A stretch of 64,000 nucleotides of DNA from QHXN01 sp032162705 (GTDB lineage: Bacteria; Acidobacteriota; Blastocatellia; Pyrinomonadales; Pyrinomonadaceae). This document shows positions 1-8,950 of the stretch, one piece after another. Both the position numbers and the translations under genes were made by a program. The stretch is from the NCBI GenBank assembly GCA_032162705.1, contig JAVRON010000097.1, forward strand, positions 15,038-79,037. Direction: 5' to 3'. How positions within the stretch are numbered: position 1 is the first letter of the stretch; every line of letters begins with the position of its first letter. The notes beneath the pieces were generated by a model. That model was not told the DNA's origin, ran no database searches, and was given only the letters and a program-made list of their open reading frames with translations.

Positions 1-1
1 T

Positions 2-1405
2 ACGGCTCTCAGCGGCTGCGCCACGGCTGCTCCGACGCCGACGCCTGCGCCAACGCCTACGCCATCACCGACGCCGACGCCTGCGCCAACTCCGACGCCA
101 TCACCGACGCCTGCGCCGACGACCTCGACCTTCCAGTTCGACTCGACGGCTTACCCCGTTCAGGAGGACTGTGTGGCGATCACGGCGCGAGTCATCAGAA
201 CCGGCGTCACGAGCACGCGCGCCACCGTTGACATCGCAAGCAACGACGGCACGGCCAAGCAGAAGGGCGACTACACCTTCGTCGTCGGCCATCTGGTCTT
301 CGAGGCGGGCGAGACCGAGAAGACCTTCCAGGTGCTCATCAACGAGGACGCTTACACGGAAGGATTCGAATCCGCGACGCTCGTCCTCCAGAACCCGTCG
401 AGCAACGCGACGCTCGGCGCGCCGCAGTCGGCGACACTCCAGATCGTGGACGACACGCCGGAGTCGAGCACGAACCCGATTGACGACTCGCGCACCTTCG
501 TCTGTACGCACTACCACGACTTCCTCTACCGGCAATCGGATCAGTCGGGCGAGGACTTCTGGACGAACGGCATCGAGTCCTGCGGCACGAACGCGCAGTG
601 CCGCGTGGAGAAGCGCGTCGATGTCTCGACGGCCTTCTTCCTGTCAATCGAGTTCCAGCAGACCGGCTACTTCGTCATCCGCGCGCACAAGGCCGCGTTC
701 GGGAACGCGAAGAGCACACCGCGCTACGCGGTCTTCCTGCGCGACCAGCGCGAGATCAGCAACGGCGTCATCGTCGGTCAGCCAGGCTTCCAGCAGCAGC
801 TCGATGCGAACAAACAGAAGTACCTTGAAGACTTCGTCACGCGCCCCGAATTCGTGGCGCAGTTCCCGCAGGGGATGACCGCCGCAGCTTACGTCGATAA
901 GCTGTTCACCAACACGGGCGCGACGCCGACAACTGCCGAGCGCAACGCTGCGATTAGTGCTTATGACAACGGCGACACCGCGACCAAGCGTGCCAATGCG
1001 CTTAAGTCGGTCGCCGACAGCGACACGGTCTTCAGCGTCCTCTACAACCCGTCGTTCGTGCTCATGCAGTATTATGGCTATCTCAGGCGTAACCCGGACG
1101 ATGCGCCTGACAACAACTTCTCGGGCTACGACTTCTGGCTCAACAAGATGAATAGTTTCAGTGTGCCGGGCGAGAACATGCGCGACGAGACAGCCGCACT
1201 CCGACGCGTCCGCCGCGCTGAGATGGTCAGGGCCTTCATCGAGTCCATCGAGTACCGGGAGCGCTTCTTCGGTTCATCGACGGGCAATCAGCAGAACGGC
1301 CCCGTTCAGGATGCCCGCGCGGGCGGAATATGGAAGGAAGAGCTGGCGAGGGCCGCGCCCGTCCTCTCCGACCCGTTCTTTACACGGCTCTGGTTTTCCA
1401 ACTAG
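2..1405 (+). CDS. Calx-beta / DUF4214 surface protein, 5' truncated
   Basis: The reading frame is open from the window edge, so the N-terminus lies outside. The first 40 or so residues are a Pro-Thr linker (PTPTPAPTPTPSPT type) typical of exported bacterial surface proteins. Next is a Calx-beta-like module (TVDIASNDGTA, GDYT, GHLVFEAGETEKTF, INED) resembling a Ca2+-binding adhesion domain. The C-terminal two thirds has DUF4214-like segments (HYHDFLYRQSDQSGEDFW; YYGYLRRNPDDAPDNN.FSGYDFWLNKMN; FIESIEYRERFF), a family often found in large secreted proteins. The protein is probably exported and cell-surface attached; its ligand cannot be told. The gene ends at TAG 1403-1405, just before a strong terminator. 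The domain assignment is by motif and fairly secure. Confidence 0.8.
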   Translation, partial: TALSGCATAAPTPTPAPTPTPSPTPTPAPTPTPSPTPAPTTSTFQFDSTAYPVQEDCVAITARVIRTGVTSTRATVDIASNDGTAKQKGDYTFVVGHLVFEAGETEKTFQVLINEDAYTEGFESATLVLQNPSSNATLGAPQSATLQIVDDTPESSTNPIDDSRTFVCTHYHDFLYRQSDQSGEDFWTNGIESCGTNAQCRVEKRVDVSTAFFLSIEFQQTGYFVIRAHKAAFGNAKSTPRYAVFLRDQREISNGVIVGQPGFQQQLDANKQKYLEDFVTRPEFVAQFPQGMTAAAYVDKLFTNTGATPTTAERNAAISAYDNGDTATKRANALKSVADSDTVFSVLYNPSFVLMQYYGYLRRNPDDAPDNNFSGYDFWLNKMNSFSVPGENMRDETAALRRVRRAEMVRAFIESIEYRERFFGSSTGNQQNGPVQDARAGGIWKEELARAAPVLSDPFFTRLWFSN

Positions 1406-1425
1406 GCGGCCAGTGATTTGATTCC

Positions 1426-1473
1426 GGCGCGGCGCAGGCGGCTAGACACCCCCTGCGCCGCGCCGCCTTTTTT
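1426..1473 (+). terminator. Rho-independent terminator
   Basis: A perfect 13-bp stem (1426-1438 with 1452-1464), a 13-nt loop, and six T at 1468-1473. It ends the surface-protein transcript and insulates smc. Confidence 0.92.
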
Positions 1474-1633
1474 GAGCGTCTCAGCTAACTACCTGTTCCG
1501 CCAAGCACTAACCTCTTGTCGCTTAAAGTTTCGGTTTGACAACCCCGTCTGGTCAACATATAGTGTGCCTCTCCCGTACAGGCTCAAGGGACTGTGTTTC
1601 CCAGGGCATCCGAAGCAGGTCGAAACGCGCAAC

Positions 1634-4600
1634 ATGTTCAAACTCCAACGCCTCGAAATCACCGGATTCAAGTCCTTCGCCGACTACACCGACCTCGTCT
1701 TCACAGGCAACGGCATCACCGGCATCGTGGGCCCTAACGGCTGCGGCAAGTCAAACGTAGCCGACGCCATCGCATGGGTTCTGGGCGAGCAGAAGGTCAA
1801 GAACCTTCGCGGCGGCGAGATGAAGGACGTTATCTTTCAAGGCTCGAAGAACCGCCTGCCCTCGGGGATGGCCGAGGTCGTGCTCCACATGGTGCGCGAC
1901 GAAATGGCAGATGAAGAGCCTGACATCGACGACATCGACGCGACGCTCGAAGAGTTGGACGAACAGGCGGAGGCCGTCGAAGAACGCCTCTCGCCGGAAC
2001 TGGAATCGCCCGCGCCGCAACTCGAATCAGCCGCCGCACACACGGACGCCGCAGCCTTCGTCCTCTCGCCTGACGGCAACGCCGCCGTTGCGCTCGCACC
2101 CGACACGACCGCGCCTGAGAACGCGGGGCAGCCCGAAGCTTTCGTAGCTCAGACCGTCGAAGGCGAGGGGACGCAATCACTCGCCCTTGTGCCCACCGTC
2201 GTGGATGCGGACGCGATTGCAGTCGTGCCGAAGGCGCGCCCGGCACACAAGCGCCACTGGCGTCCGCGCCGACTCGCGCTCGACTTCGCGCCGGGCGAGA
2301 GCGTCTCCGTGACGCGCAGAATCTACCGCGACGGCGAGAGTGAATATCTCCTGAACGGGCGCGTCTGTCGCCTGCGCGACATACAGGACTTGTTCTCGGG
2401 CACGGGACTCTCGGGCGCGCACTACGCCATCATCGAGCAGGGACGCATCGGCCAGATACTTTCGGCCAAGCCGATGGATCGCCGCACGCTCATCGAAGAG
2501 GCCGCCGGGATCACGAAGTTCCGCGTGCGCCAGCGCGCCGCCGAAGCGCGTCTCGAAGCCGCGCGCTCGAACCTCAATCGCGTCTCGGACATCATCTCCG
2601 AGATCGAGCGTCAGGTCGGAAGCCTTCGCCGTCAGGCCGCGAAGGCGCGTCGCTATCACCAGATTCGAGAAGAGCTGCGCGAGCTTCTGCGCTGCGTCTA
2701 CGTCGCTGACGAACGCGAGCTGAACGCCCGGCTCGAAGACTTGAGGGTACGGCTCGAATCAGCGCGCGAAGAGGTTGACCGTCTCGCCGAAGAGCTTGAG
2801 GAACACGAGGAAGGGGCGCGGCACGCGACGACCGGGGCGCGCGAGCGTGAAGAGGAGTTGGCAGAGGCACGCGCCGCCGTCTCCGAGTCGGCGCTGCTGT
2901 TCGACCGGCGCGAGCGAGAGCGCGCGTATCAGGGCGAGCAGATCGCCGCCCTCGAAAAGCGCTTCTCGGAAGTGCGCCGCGAAGCCGAGGTCGTGCGCGC
3001 ACGCCTCTCGGCGGTCACCTCGGAGAGCGAGTCGCTCGTCCTTCACGACGCGCAGATGCGCGAGGCGAGCGAGGCGAGCGCGCGTCTGCTCGAAGAGGCC
3101 GAAGGCGCATACGCGCGCCGCACCAGTCAGGTGCTCGAAGCCGAGGCCGCCACCGAGAGCGCGCGCGGCGAGCTTCTGACGCACACAGCTGCGGCCGAAC
3201 GTCTGTCCGAGATTGGTCGCCATCTCGAAACGGTGCTCGACAAACTCGCCACGCAGGCCGAAGGGTTGGTGCGCGAGGGCGAGCGCGCCGCCATCGCGCA
3301 CGAAGAAGCCCGCGCCGAGGCCGAAAAACTTCAGGTTGAGATCAAGTCCGCGCGCGAACACCTCGACGCGCTCTATGCCGAGCGTGAGGCACGCACGCGC
3401 GAGCTATCGGAAGCGCGCGCCGAAGTTGCCGCTGCTGCCGCTGAGCACGCACGCGCACGCGACGAGTCGGCACGCGTGCGCCACCGCCTCGACACGCTTG
3501 CCGAGATCGACACACAGCACTCGCTTTACTCGCAGTCCGTCCAGCGCATCTTCGCGCCCGTCGAAGGGGACGCGGCGCGCGACTTCCACGTCATCGCCAC
3601 GGTCGCAGATGTTCTGCGCGTCGAGCCGCGCTGGGAGCGCGCCGTCGAGAGCGTGTTTGGCCCTTATCTCCAGTCGGTCATCGTCCCTACGCCGGACGAT
3701 GCAGTGCGCGCCGCCTCGTGGCTTCAGGCGACCGGCGCGGGGCGTGTCACTTTCCTCGTCGCGGGTCTGCACGGCGGCGCGGAGCGGGAAGAGATTGACG
3801 ACTCGACCACAGGCTCGACGCTGGCCGACGAAATTGGTTCTGCGGATGACGAAATTGGTTCTGCGGGCAAAGTTGCTTCTGATATTACTTCTGAGATTGA
3901 CTCTGACTTGCGTGTCGGCGGCCTGCTCGGCGCGCCGCGCGAGATCGGCGTCGTCCTCAGTCGCACACTCATGCGCGAGATGGAAGCGCGTGTGGCCGCA
4001 GACCTCGAACGCGCGATGTTGCTGACGCTTTCGACGGGAGAAATGTGTGTGACTGCCGCGGGCGAGTGGGTCGTCGCGGGACAGCTTATCGCGGCGGGCG
4101 GTCATCCCGTGTCGGAAGAGGGCGCAGGGCTACTTGCCTTCAAGCGCGAGATGCGCGAGCTTGAGCTGCGCATGGTCGGACTCGAAGCAGACCTCGTATT
4201 CGCCGACGAGGCCGCACAGCGTGCGCGCGCACGTCTGGGCGAGCTTGAGGACGCCTTCGTACACCTCAACGACGAGATCGGGCGCGAGGAGCGCGAGCAC
4301 GTCGCGCGCGAAGTAAGCGCCGCGCAGCTACATCAGGAGATCGAGCGCGCCGAACGCCACATGCGCGTCGTGGCCGACGACGCCGCGCGACTCGAAGCCG
4401 AGCGGCGCGAGGTCGAGGAGCGGCGCACGCGCCAGATCAGCGAGGCCGAGGCTTCGCACACAGCACGCGCCGCCGCACAGCGCGCCGTCGCAGAGGCGGC
4501 AGAGGCGCTTGCGCACGCGCGGCGTGCCGCCGAGGCCGAGAGCGAAAATCTCGGCGCGCAAAAGGCGCAGGCCGCGACCGCTGCCGAGAGACGACGTTCA

Positions 4601-5662
4601 GCCGCCGCGGAACTCAGACGGATGGAGGCCGAGTCGTCCGAGCTTCAGACGCGACTCGAACGGCACGAGCAGGAGGCCGAAGAGGCGAGCGAGAGGCTCG
4701 AAGCTCTGCGCCGCTCGCTCGCTGACCTCGACGAGTCTTCGGCGGGAGTTGAAGACGAGCGCGCGGCGCTCGAACGTCGCGTCGGCGAGTCTTCGGCGCG
4801 GCTCGCATCGGCGCGTGAGCGTGCCGACGCGCTCTCGCTCGAAGTGACGGAGCTGCATCAGCGCGCGTCGGCGGCACGGGACGCACGCGCAGCTCTCGAA
4901 GTCCAGAGGGCGGAGACTTCTGCGCGGCTCAACTTCGTGCGCGAGTCGTGCGTGAGCGAGTTGAACCAATCGCTCGAAGAGATTGCGGCGGCGCATCCGG
5001 CGGAAGAGGGCTTCGACCTTGAGTCTTCGCGCGCACGGCTCGAAGAACTTCGCGCGCGTGCCGAAGGATTCGGCGCGGTCAACATGATGGCGCTCGAAGA
5101 GTTGGCTGAGAACGAGGAGCGTCTCGAATTCTTAACCACGCAGCGGAGGGACATCACGGACGGCATCGGTTCGACCGAAGAGGCGCTTCGTGAGATCAAG
5201 CGCCGCTCGCGCGAGCGCTTCCGCCACGCCTTCGAGGAGGTCAATCGCAACTTCGGACAGTTCTTCGTCGAACTCTTCGGCGGCGGGCGCGGCGAGATGA
5301 GCATGCTCGACACAGACGACGTGCTGGAGTCGGGCATAGACATCGTGGCGCAGCCGCCGGGCAAGCGACTTCAGAACGTCCTTCTGCTCTCGGGCGGCGA
5401 GAAGGCGATGGCGGCGCTCGCGCTCGTCCTCGCCATCTTCAAGTATAGGCCGTCGCCGTTCTGTCTCTTGGACGAAGTGGACGCGCCGCTCGACGAGGCC
5501 AACGTCAGTCGCTTCACGACGAAGATTAAAGAGATGGCGGCGGACACACAGTTCCTCGTCATCACGCACAACAAGCGAACGATGGAGATGGCGCGCGCCC
5601 TCTACGGCGTGACGATGGAGGAGGCGGGCATCTCGCGTCTCGTCTCGGTGAGGTTCGAGTGA
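1634..5662 (+). CDS. smc: Chromosome segregation protein SMC
   Basis: SMC ATPase, 1342 aa, which compacts and segregates the chromosome. ATG 1634 is chosen because MFKLQRLEITGFKSF is the canonical SMC N-terminus. Walker A GPNGCGKSN is at about 33-41, the signature LLSGGEKAM around 1251-1259, and Walker B CLLDEVDAPLDEANV around 1277-1291 (Asp1280). Long coiled coils flank a hinge near 640-790. Two oddities: the N-terminal head carries a roughly 105-residue acidic, Ala/Pro-rich insertion (about residues 88-210) between the EVVLHMVRDE strand and SVTRRIYRDGES; and the hinge-proximal region holds a Ser/Asp-rich insert with a duplicated DEIGSA unit (about 3829-3905) of visibly lower GC. The length exceeds the usual 1150-1200 aa for these reasons. 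It overlaps the next gene by 4 bp. Confidence 0.96.
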   Translation: MFKLQRLEITGFKSFADYTDLVFTGNGITGIVGPNGCGKSNVADAIAWVLGEQKVKNLRGGEMKDVIFQGSKNRLPSGMAEVVLHMVRDEMADEEPDIDDIDATLEELDEQAEAVEERLSPELESPAPQLESAAAHTDAAAFVLSPDGNAAVALAPDTTAPENAGQPEAFVAQTVEGEGTQSLALVPTVVDADAIAVVPKARPAHKRHWRPRRLALDFAPGESVSVTRRIYRDGESEYLLNGRVCRLRDIQDLFSGTGLSGAHYAIIEQGRIGQILSAKPMDRRTLIEEAAGITKFRVRQRAAEARLEAARSNLNRVSDIISEIERQVGSLRRQAAKARRYHQIREELRELLRCVYVADERELNARLEDLRVRLESAREEVDRLAEELEEHEEGARHATTGAREREEELAEARAAVSESALLFDRRERERAYQGEQIAALEKRFSEVRREAEVVRARLSAVTSESESLVLHDAQMREASEASARLLEEAEGAYARRTSQVLEAEAATESARGELLTHTAAAERLSEIGRHLETVLDKLATQAEGLVREGERAAIAHEEARAEAEKLQVEIKSAREHLDALYAEREARTRELSEARAEVAAAAAEHARARDESARVRHRLDTLAEIDTQHSLYSQSVQRIFAPVEGDAARDFHVIATVADVLRVEPRWERAVESVFGPYLQSVIVPTPDDAVRAASWLQATGAGRVTFLVAGLHGGAEREEIDDSTTGSTLADEIGSADDEIGSAGKVASDITSEIDSDLRVGGLLGAPREIGVVLSRTLMREMEARVAADLERAMLLTLSTGEMCVTAAGEWVVAGQLIAAGGHPVSEEGAGLLAFKREMRELELRMVGLEADLVFADEAAQRARARLGELEDAFVHLNDEIGREEREHVAREVSAAQLHQEIERAERHMRVVADDAARLEAERREVEERRTRQISEAEASHTARAAAQRAVAEAAEALAHARRAAEAESENLGAQKAQAATAAERRRSAAAELRRMEAESSELQTRLERHEQEAEEASERLEALRRSLADLDESSAGVEDERAALERRVGESSARLASARERADALSLEVTELHQRASAARDARAALEVQRAETSARLNFVRESCVSELNQSLEEIAAAHPAEEGFDLESSRARLEELRARAEGFGAVNMMALEELAENEERLEFLTTQRRDITDGIGSTEEALREIKRRSRERFRHAFEEVNRNFGQFFVELFGGGRGEMSMLDTDDVLESGIDIVAQPPGKRLQNVLLLSGGEKAMAALALVLAIFKYRPSPFCLLDEVDAPLDEANVSRFTTKIKEMAADTQFLVITHNKRTMEMARALYGVTMEEAGISRLVSVRFE

Positions 5663-6489
5663 GTATGACCGGGAAGGTTCTCGCACTCTTACACGTGGCC
5701 GCGCTCGTAATTATGAGCGCGGCTCTTCGCACTCCCGCGCAACGGCCCGCGCAGCGCAAAGCGGCTCAGCACACATCGGTCGAGCAGGTTCAGCCGAAGA
5801 AGGTCTCAATCAGGCCGGAGGACGAGAAGAAGCCGAACGATGCGCCCGTGCAGAAGACCGGCGATGTATCGTCCGCGGGTGCGGCGGCCAAGCCGAAGGA
5901 AGACCCGAACTCTACGCACTACGTCTACGAGTTTCGGCAGCCGGACTTCTTCGTCTACTTCATACACATCGAGCACGACGAGACGGGTCGCGGACTCATA
6001 CGCTTCGAGCGCCGCTCCGACACAGAGCAGATCACAGACCCGATAGAGTTCTCGCCCACGGCGCTCGCACGCATACAGGCGCGTTTCAATGCGCTTAACT
6101 TCCTCGACTCGGCGGCGGGCTATCAGGGCGAGCGCACCTACCCGAGCCAGGGGCAGACGCGTCTGACCTTGCGTCAGGGCGGGCGCGAGCGCACGGCAGA
6201 GTTCAACTACAGCCAGAACGCGGACGCGCAGGCGCTTGCCGAAGAGTACCGGCGCGCGGGCGAGCAGGCGCTCTTCGTCTTTCAAGCCAAGGTCGCGTTG
6301 GAGAGCCAGCCGCTCGAACTTCCCAAGCTTCTCAACGGGCTGGAATCACTCATCGAGCGCAACTACCTCTCAGACAAACAGCAACTCATCCCGCTCGTCC
6401 GCGAACTCTCCGAAGACGAGCGCGTCCCCCTCGTCGGACGCAATCAGGCCGCGCGCATTCTTAAAAAATTAGAGAAGCAGACGCAGTGA
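5659..6489 (+). CDS. Exported hypothetical protein downstream of smc
   Basis: 276 aa. The GTG at 5659 overlaps the smc TGA (GTGA), with a GGTGAGG ribosome-binding site 6 nt upstream, implying translational coupling; ATG 5665 is the alternative. An N-terminal hydrophobic segment (VLALLHVAALVIMSAAL) looks like a signal peptide, followed by a Lys/Gln/Pro-rich linker. The mature part has a compact domain (YVYEFRQPDFFVYFIHIEHDE; RGLIRFERRS; YPSQGQTRLTLRQ) and a helical C-terminus (LLNGLESLIERNYLSDKQQL). I recognise no family. The coupling to smc is a strong positional hint of co-expression, not proof of a shared function. Confidence 0.75.
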   Translation: MSMTGKVLALLHVAALVIMSAALRTPAQRPAQRKAAQHTSVEQVQPKKVSIRPEDEKKPNDAPVQKTGDVSSAGAAAKPKEDPNSTHYVYEFRQPDFFVYFIHIEHDETGRGLIRFERRSDTEQITDPIEFSPTALARIQARFNALNFLDSAAGYQGERTYPSQGQTRLTLRQGGRERTAEFNYSQNADAQALAEEYRRAGEQALFVFQAKVALESQPLELPKLLNGLESLIERNYLSDKQQLIPLVRELSEDERVPLVGRNQAARILKKLEKQTQ

Positions 6490-6531
6490 GTTTGCCGTCG
6501 CTGCAAGTGTGTTCCGAGCGAGTCTCTCCGG

Positions 6532-6553
6532 TTGCCGTTCAGGGTTACGGCAA
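6532..6553. terminator. Weak hairpin between convergent genes
   Basis: A 7-bp stem TTGCCGT/ACGGCAA with an 8-nt loop, followed by AAGACTTTT, between the ends of a plus and a minus gene. It could terminate the plus-strand transcript; the short stem keeps confidence low. Confidence 0.4.
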
Positions 6554-6560
6554 AAGACTT

Positions 6561-7013
6561 TTATTTGCGCGTCGGCGTCTGTTGATAGAAGGCGTTGAGC
6601 CAACGTTTGCCGCGCTTGACGTAGAGTGAGCTTACCCACGCGGGGCTTGGGACGGGCTTGCCGCCGCAGGTCGTATCCTGTTCGGCATGATACGTCAGTA
6701 GAGCCGTATGCGCGTCGAACATCGTCAGGTTGAAGTTATCTACCGAGTAGCTTTTGACGATGCAAACCGGACTGCCGACGAAGGCGACGATCTCGGCTTT
6801 GTTCCCCGTTCCTCCACCACCAACCTCAAGATGATCGTCTGAGAGAAAGTCCTGATAAAACTTGCCGTCGCGTTTCTGCCAGGCCTCCCACGATTGCTTC
6901 TCAAGCTTTATCAAACTCTCCTTGAGCGCAGGTTGATCGGCCTGCTTTCTTTGTCCTGAAGCGATAGAAGCGCAAGCGAGAATCACAAGGGCGATAACGC
7001 CAAGATGTTTCAT
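6561..7013 (-). CDS. Exported DUF4440/SnoaL-like (NTF2 fold) protein
   Basis: 150 aa. The ATG at 7013 is preceded by GAGGA with 8-nt spacing. A clear signal peptide (MKHLGVIALVILACASIASGQ) is followed by a domain of about 120 residues with the DUF4440 pattern: an N-terminal helix (LIKLEKQSWEAWQKRDGKFY), DFLSDDHLEVGGGG, a central VKSYSVDNFNLTMFD strand pair, ALLTYHAEQDT and a final strand pair VSSLYVKRGKRWLNAFYQQ. Such NTF2-like proteins are small-molecule binding or enzymatic domains of mostly unknown role. The protein is probably periplasmic. It lies just downstream of the integron-type cassette in the same orientation. Confidence 0.75.
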   Translation of the reverse strand: MKHLGVIALVILACASIASGQRKQADQPALKESLIKLEKQSWEAWQKRDGKFYQDFLSDDHLEVGGGGTGNKAEIVAFVGSPVCIVKSYSVDNFNLTMFDAHTALLTYHAEQDTTCGGKPVPSPAWVSSLYVKRGKRWLNAFYQQTPTRK

Positions 7014-7124
7014 CGTCTATTCCTCGGGCGAAAGTTTGGAAGCCTCTGCGAATGCCTTCTCAAGAAGTTCGATCACGGCGGAGCCAATCTACCTTGACTG
7101 TCCCTGCCATTCAAGCGAAGTGCA

Positions 7125-7225
7125 GTCTAACGATTAAGTTGACCGGACGCGGTGTTTACATCCAATCTTCGTTTCAATCAATCAAGTTGAGAAACACGCT
7201 CCCCGCGCTCCCGTCCAACGACGTG
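7125..7225 (-). mobile_element. attC-like integron recombination site (distal)
   Basis: On the minus strand this runs from an imperfect R''-like GCTAAAC (overlapping the TAA stop of the cassette ORF at 7234) to a perfect R' core GTTAGAC (GTTRRRY, 7131-7125). The arms are imperfect inverted repeats: GTTGGACGGG opposite CCGGTCAAC, and AAACAC/GTGTTT at 7192-7197 and 7152-7157. About 101 bp, within the usual attC size range. The degenerate R'' lowers confidence. Confidence 0.55.
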
Positions 7226-7233
7226 TTCGGCGT

Positions 7234-7611
7234 TTAGCTTTCGTCCCACGCTACGATAAGTAACCACTCGTCCGGACGGCAGACGGCAATCGCAGCCCGA
7301 TCAATCAGCGTCTTTCCTTCCCACTTCTCCGTCAGGATGTCATGCTCTTCAAATGCCCAGACTGGTCGGGCTCCTGGTGGTTCATCGGTGATCTGAGCGA
7401 TTAGATTACCAGCGGTCGCGGTATATCGACACGGGTAACCGTTGCCGCCGAGGTCGGTCGCTTTGTTTGCCTCCACGAGTTCCTGAATCCAATCGAGGCC
7501 ACCAAGTCCTGTCTGCCAGACCGCCAAGCGTGTTCCTTCACTCGACTCTGCGGTCGCCGGCGATACGCCACTATTAGTCTGTCTGTAAATACTTATGTGC
7601 CAACCGAGCAT
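7234..7611 (-). CDS. Cassette-borne hypothetical protein
   Basis: 125 aa from ATG 7611, which has GGGGTGG about 6 nt upstream; the frame extends to TTG 7680 but would then run into the attC-like region. The protein begins MLGWHISIYRQ, has Gly-rich and mixed segments (WQTGLGGLDWIQEL, GNGYPCRYTATAGNLI) and ends with RAAIAVCRPDEWLLIVAWDES. The alternating hydrophobic pattern suggests a small soluble alpha/beta protein. I recognise no family; cassette proteins commonly have none. The stop codon sits against the next attC-like site, as is typical for a gene cassette. Confidence 0.65.
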   Translation of the reverse strand: MLGWHISIYRQTNSGVSPATAESSEGTRLAVWQTGLGGLDWIQELVEANKATDLGGNGYPCRYTATAGNLIAQITDEPPGARPVWAFEEHDILTEKWEGKTLIDRAAIAVCRPDEWLLIVAWDES

Positions 7612-7745
7612 CTGCGCCACCCCGTCAAATAATATAAATACTCGTCGCTTGTGTTGGGCCAGCGACCGCCTCACCTGCAAGTTGGTTCGAGATCAGATTG
7701 CAAGATAGCCGAGCAGTGTTCATGAAGTTGCCTCTTCGCATACGC

Positions 7746-7833
7746 GCCTAACGCCGCGGATAATCGGCGAGCCCGCAAGCATGCTGATGAAGGCGACGCT
7801 GTGCCGCGAGTCCGGTTCAGCCGCTTGTTAGAC
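7746..7833 (-). mobile_element. attC-like integron recombination site (proximal)
   Basis: An 88-bp imperfect palindrome. On the minus strand it starts with R'' GTCTAAC (7833-7827) followed by AAGCGGCTGAACCGGACTCG and ends with CGGCGAT-TATCCGCGG then R' GTTAGGC (7752-7746), which matches GTTRRRY. The arms pair with bulges (GCGG, CCGGACTCG versus CGAGCC). Layout and core sequences match integron attC sites. With the site at 7125-7225 in the same orientation it brackets one ORF. Confidence 0.7.
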
Positions 7834-8143
7834 CGCCTGTTGATGTCATCGTTCAACCCGCGCGACCGATTGCCTTCGCTATTCGACAGTCCCGTTCCAT
7901 CCCTTTTATCCTCAGCGCGTCTAACTACTATTGTGCCGGATGATTCGGCCTAACTCCGTAAGTGAGAGGCGAAAGCCGAATCGCTCAGCCTATCTATGCA
8001 GGGGGAGGCAAAGCTGTATCTGTTCCTCCCGGCTCGCGCCGCGCGTGTATGATGCCCTCGCAGGCCAGCGCTTTCAAAGCGAATTTCGGCGGCGTGCCGG
8101 GCTTACGGTTGGAGATGGTCTTTGTCAGTCGTTGTCGCAAGCG
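7834..8143. other. Intergenic region without a supportable gene
   Basis: Contains only a perfect 8-bp inverted repeat GATTCGGC/GCCGAATC (7942-7949 and 7975-7982) and isolated attC-core-like heptamers GTCTAAC (7919) and GCCTAAC (7948). Short open frames on the plus strand show no codon structure or ribosome-binding site. It may be decayed cassette sequence. Confidence 0.4.
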
Positions 8144-8893
8144 TCAATGCTTTGACAGGCTCGTTAGCTCATTCGGGTAGTCGGCGACCGAAGGCAAGAC
8201 TGAAGGCCAGAGGGGCGCTTTGCCCGAGAGAATCTCACGCCCCTTCAGCCCGTAGATGGCATCGTTGATGTGATTGTCGGGGTTGGTCGCGCCGCCGCCC
8301 AGAACACCCGCGTCTATGCCAAGCCCCTCCACACGGCCGTCCACCAGTGCGTAGATGAGCACGCCCGCCGCTTGCGTGTCTTTCTGCTTCTCGCTGGTCA
8401 ACCCTCCGACGGGGCCTGCGACCCCGACCAGCGCATCCTTAAAGATGAAGTCACCTTTCTGAAATTCCTCCAACGCCTTGTCACTCATAAACAGGATGAT
8501 GATGTCCGGCCTCTTTTTCCCCTCCCAAGTTAAGTCCGGGATTTTAGGCGCTCCGAAGCCGTAGAAGGCCGGAGGACTCCAACCGTCCGGCTGACGGCTG
8601 CAAATAACGCCGTAAGCCAGCCGCGCCTTCGGCATCACGATGCTGAGTCTATCCAGATCGGGGAAGACGCCGATGGCCTTTGCCCTGTCGATTAGCTCTG
8701 GCGGGATGGTCTCGGGAAGCTTGACCGCGTAGTTTAAAACGCGTGCGGCTTTCCCCGAACGCTCCGCCGCATCATTGAGCTTCGACTTGTCCGGCTTTTG
8801 CGCGAGCGTCGCTCCCTGTAAAAGAAGCGCGAGCAGGAACGCGTGCAGCATGGCGTTTAGACGATGTGTAGAAGAAGCGAGCGGCATTCTCAT
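8144..8893 (-). CDS. Lipid-binding SYLF-domain (Ysc84-like) exported protein
   Basis: 249 aa. ATG 8893 is chosen because GGAGGTCGA lies directly upstream; the frame extends to 8917. The signal peptide includes MLHAFLLALLLQGATLAQ. The rest matches the SYLF/Ysc84 family: an N-terminal helix (AARVLNYAVKLPETIPPELIDRA), AIGVFPDL, then the beta-rich Gly-containing core (YGVICSRQ, GFGAPKI, DIIILFMSDKALEEF) and GVAGPVGG...LIYALVDGRVEGLGIDAGVLGGG. Related domains bind phosphoinositides or membranes; in bacteria they are usually periplasmic with unclear function. Its last codons run into a region with attC-core-like heptamers. Confidence 0.88.
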   Translation of the reverse strand: MRMPLASSTHRLNAMLHAFLLALLLQGATLAQKPDKSKLNDAAERSGKAARVLNYAVKLPETIPPELIDRAKAIGVFPDLDRLSIVMPKARLAYGVICSRQPDGWSPPAFYGFGAPKIPDLTWEGKKRPDIIILFMSDKALEEFQKGDFIFKDALVGVAGPVGGLTSEKQKDTQAAGVLIYALVDGRVEGLGIDAGVLGGGATNPDNHINDAIYGLKGREILSGKAPLWPSVLPSVADYPNELTSLSKH

Positions 8894-8950
8894 TCGACCT
8901 CCGAGCTTGAAGGACATCCGTGACGAGTCTGGATTGTGACACGGCGGCGA

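Noticed and set aside
1489..1671. Short minus-strand frame ahead of smc
   Set aside because: No ribosome-binding site; overlaps the smc leader and start.
7671..7856. 61-codon frame over the proximal attC-like site
   Set aside because: Peptide reads across the palindrome itself; typical spurious ORF of attC sequence.
7919..8170. Third attC-like site beside the SYLF gene
   Set aside because: Core heptamers are present, but spacing (about 250 bp) is too long and arms do not pair.
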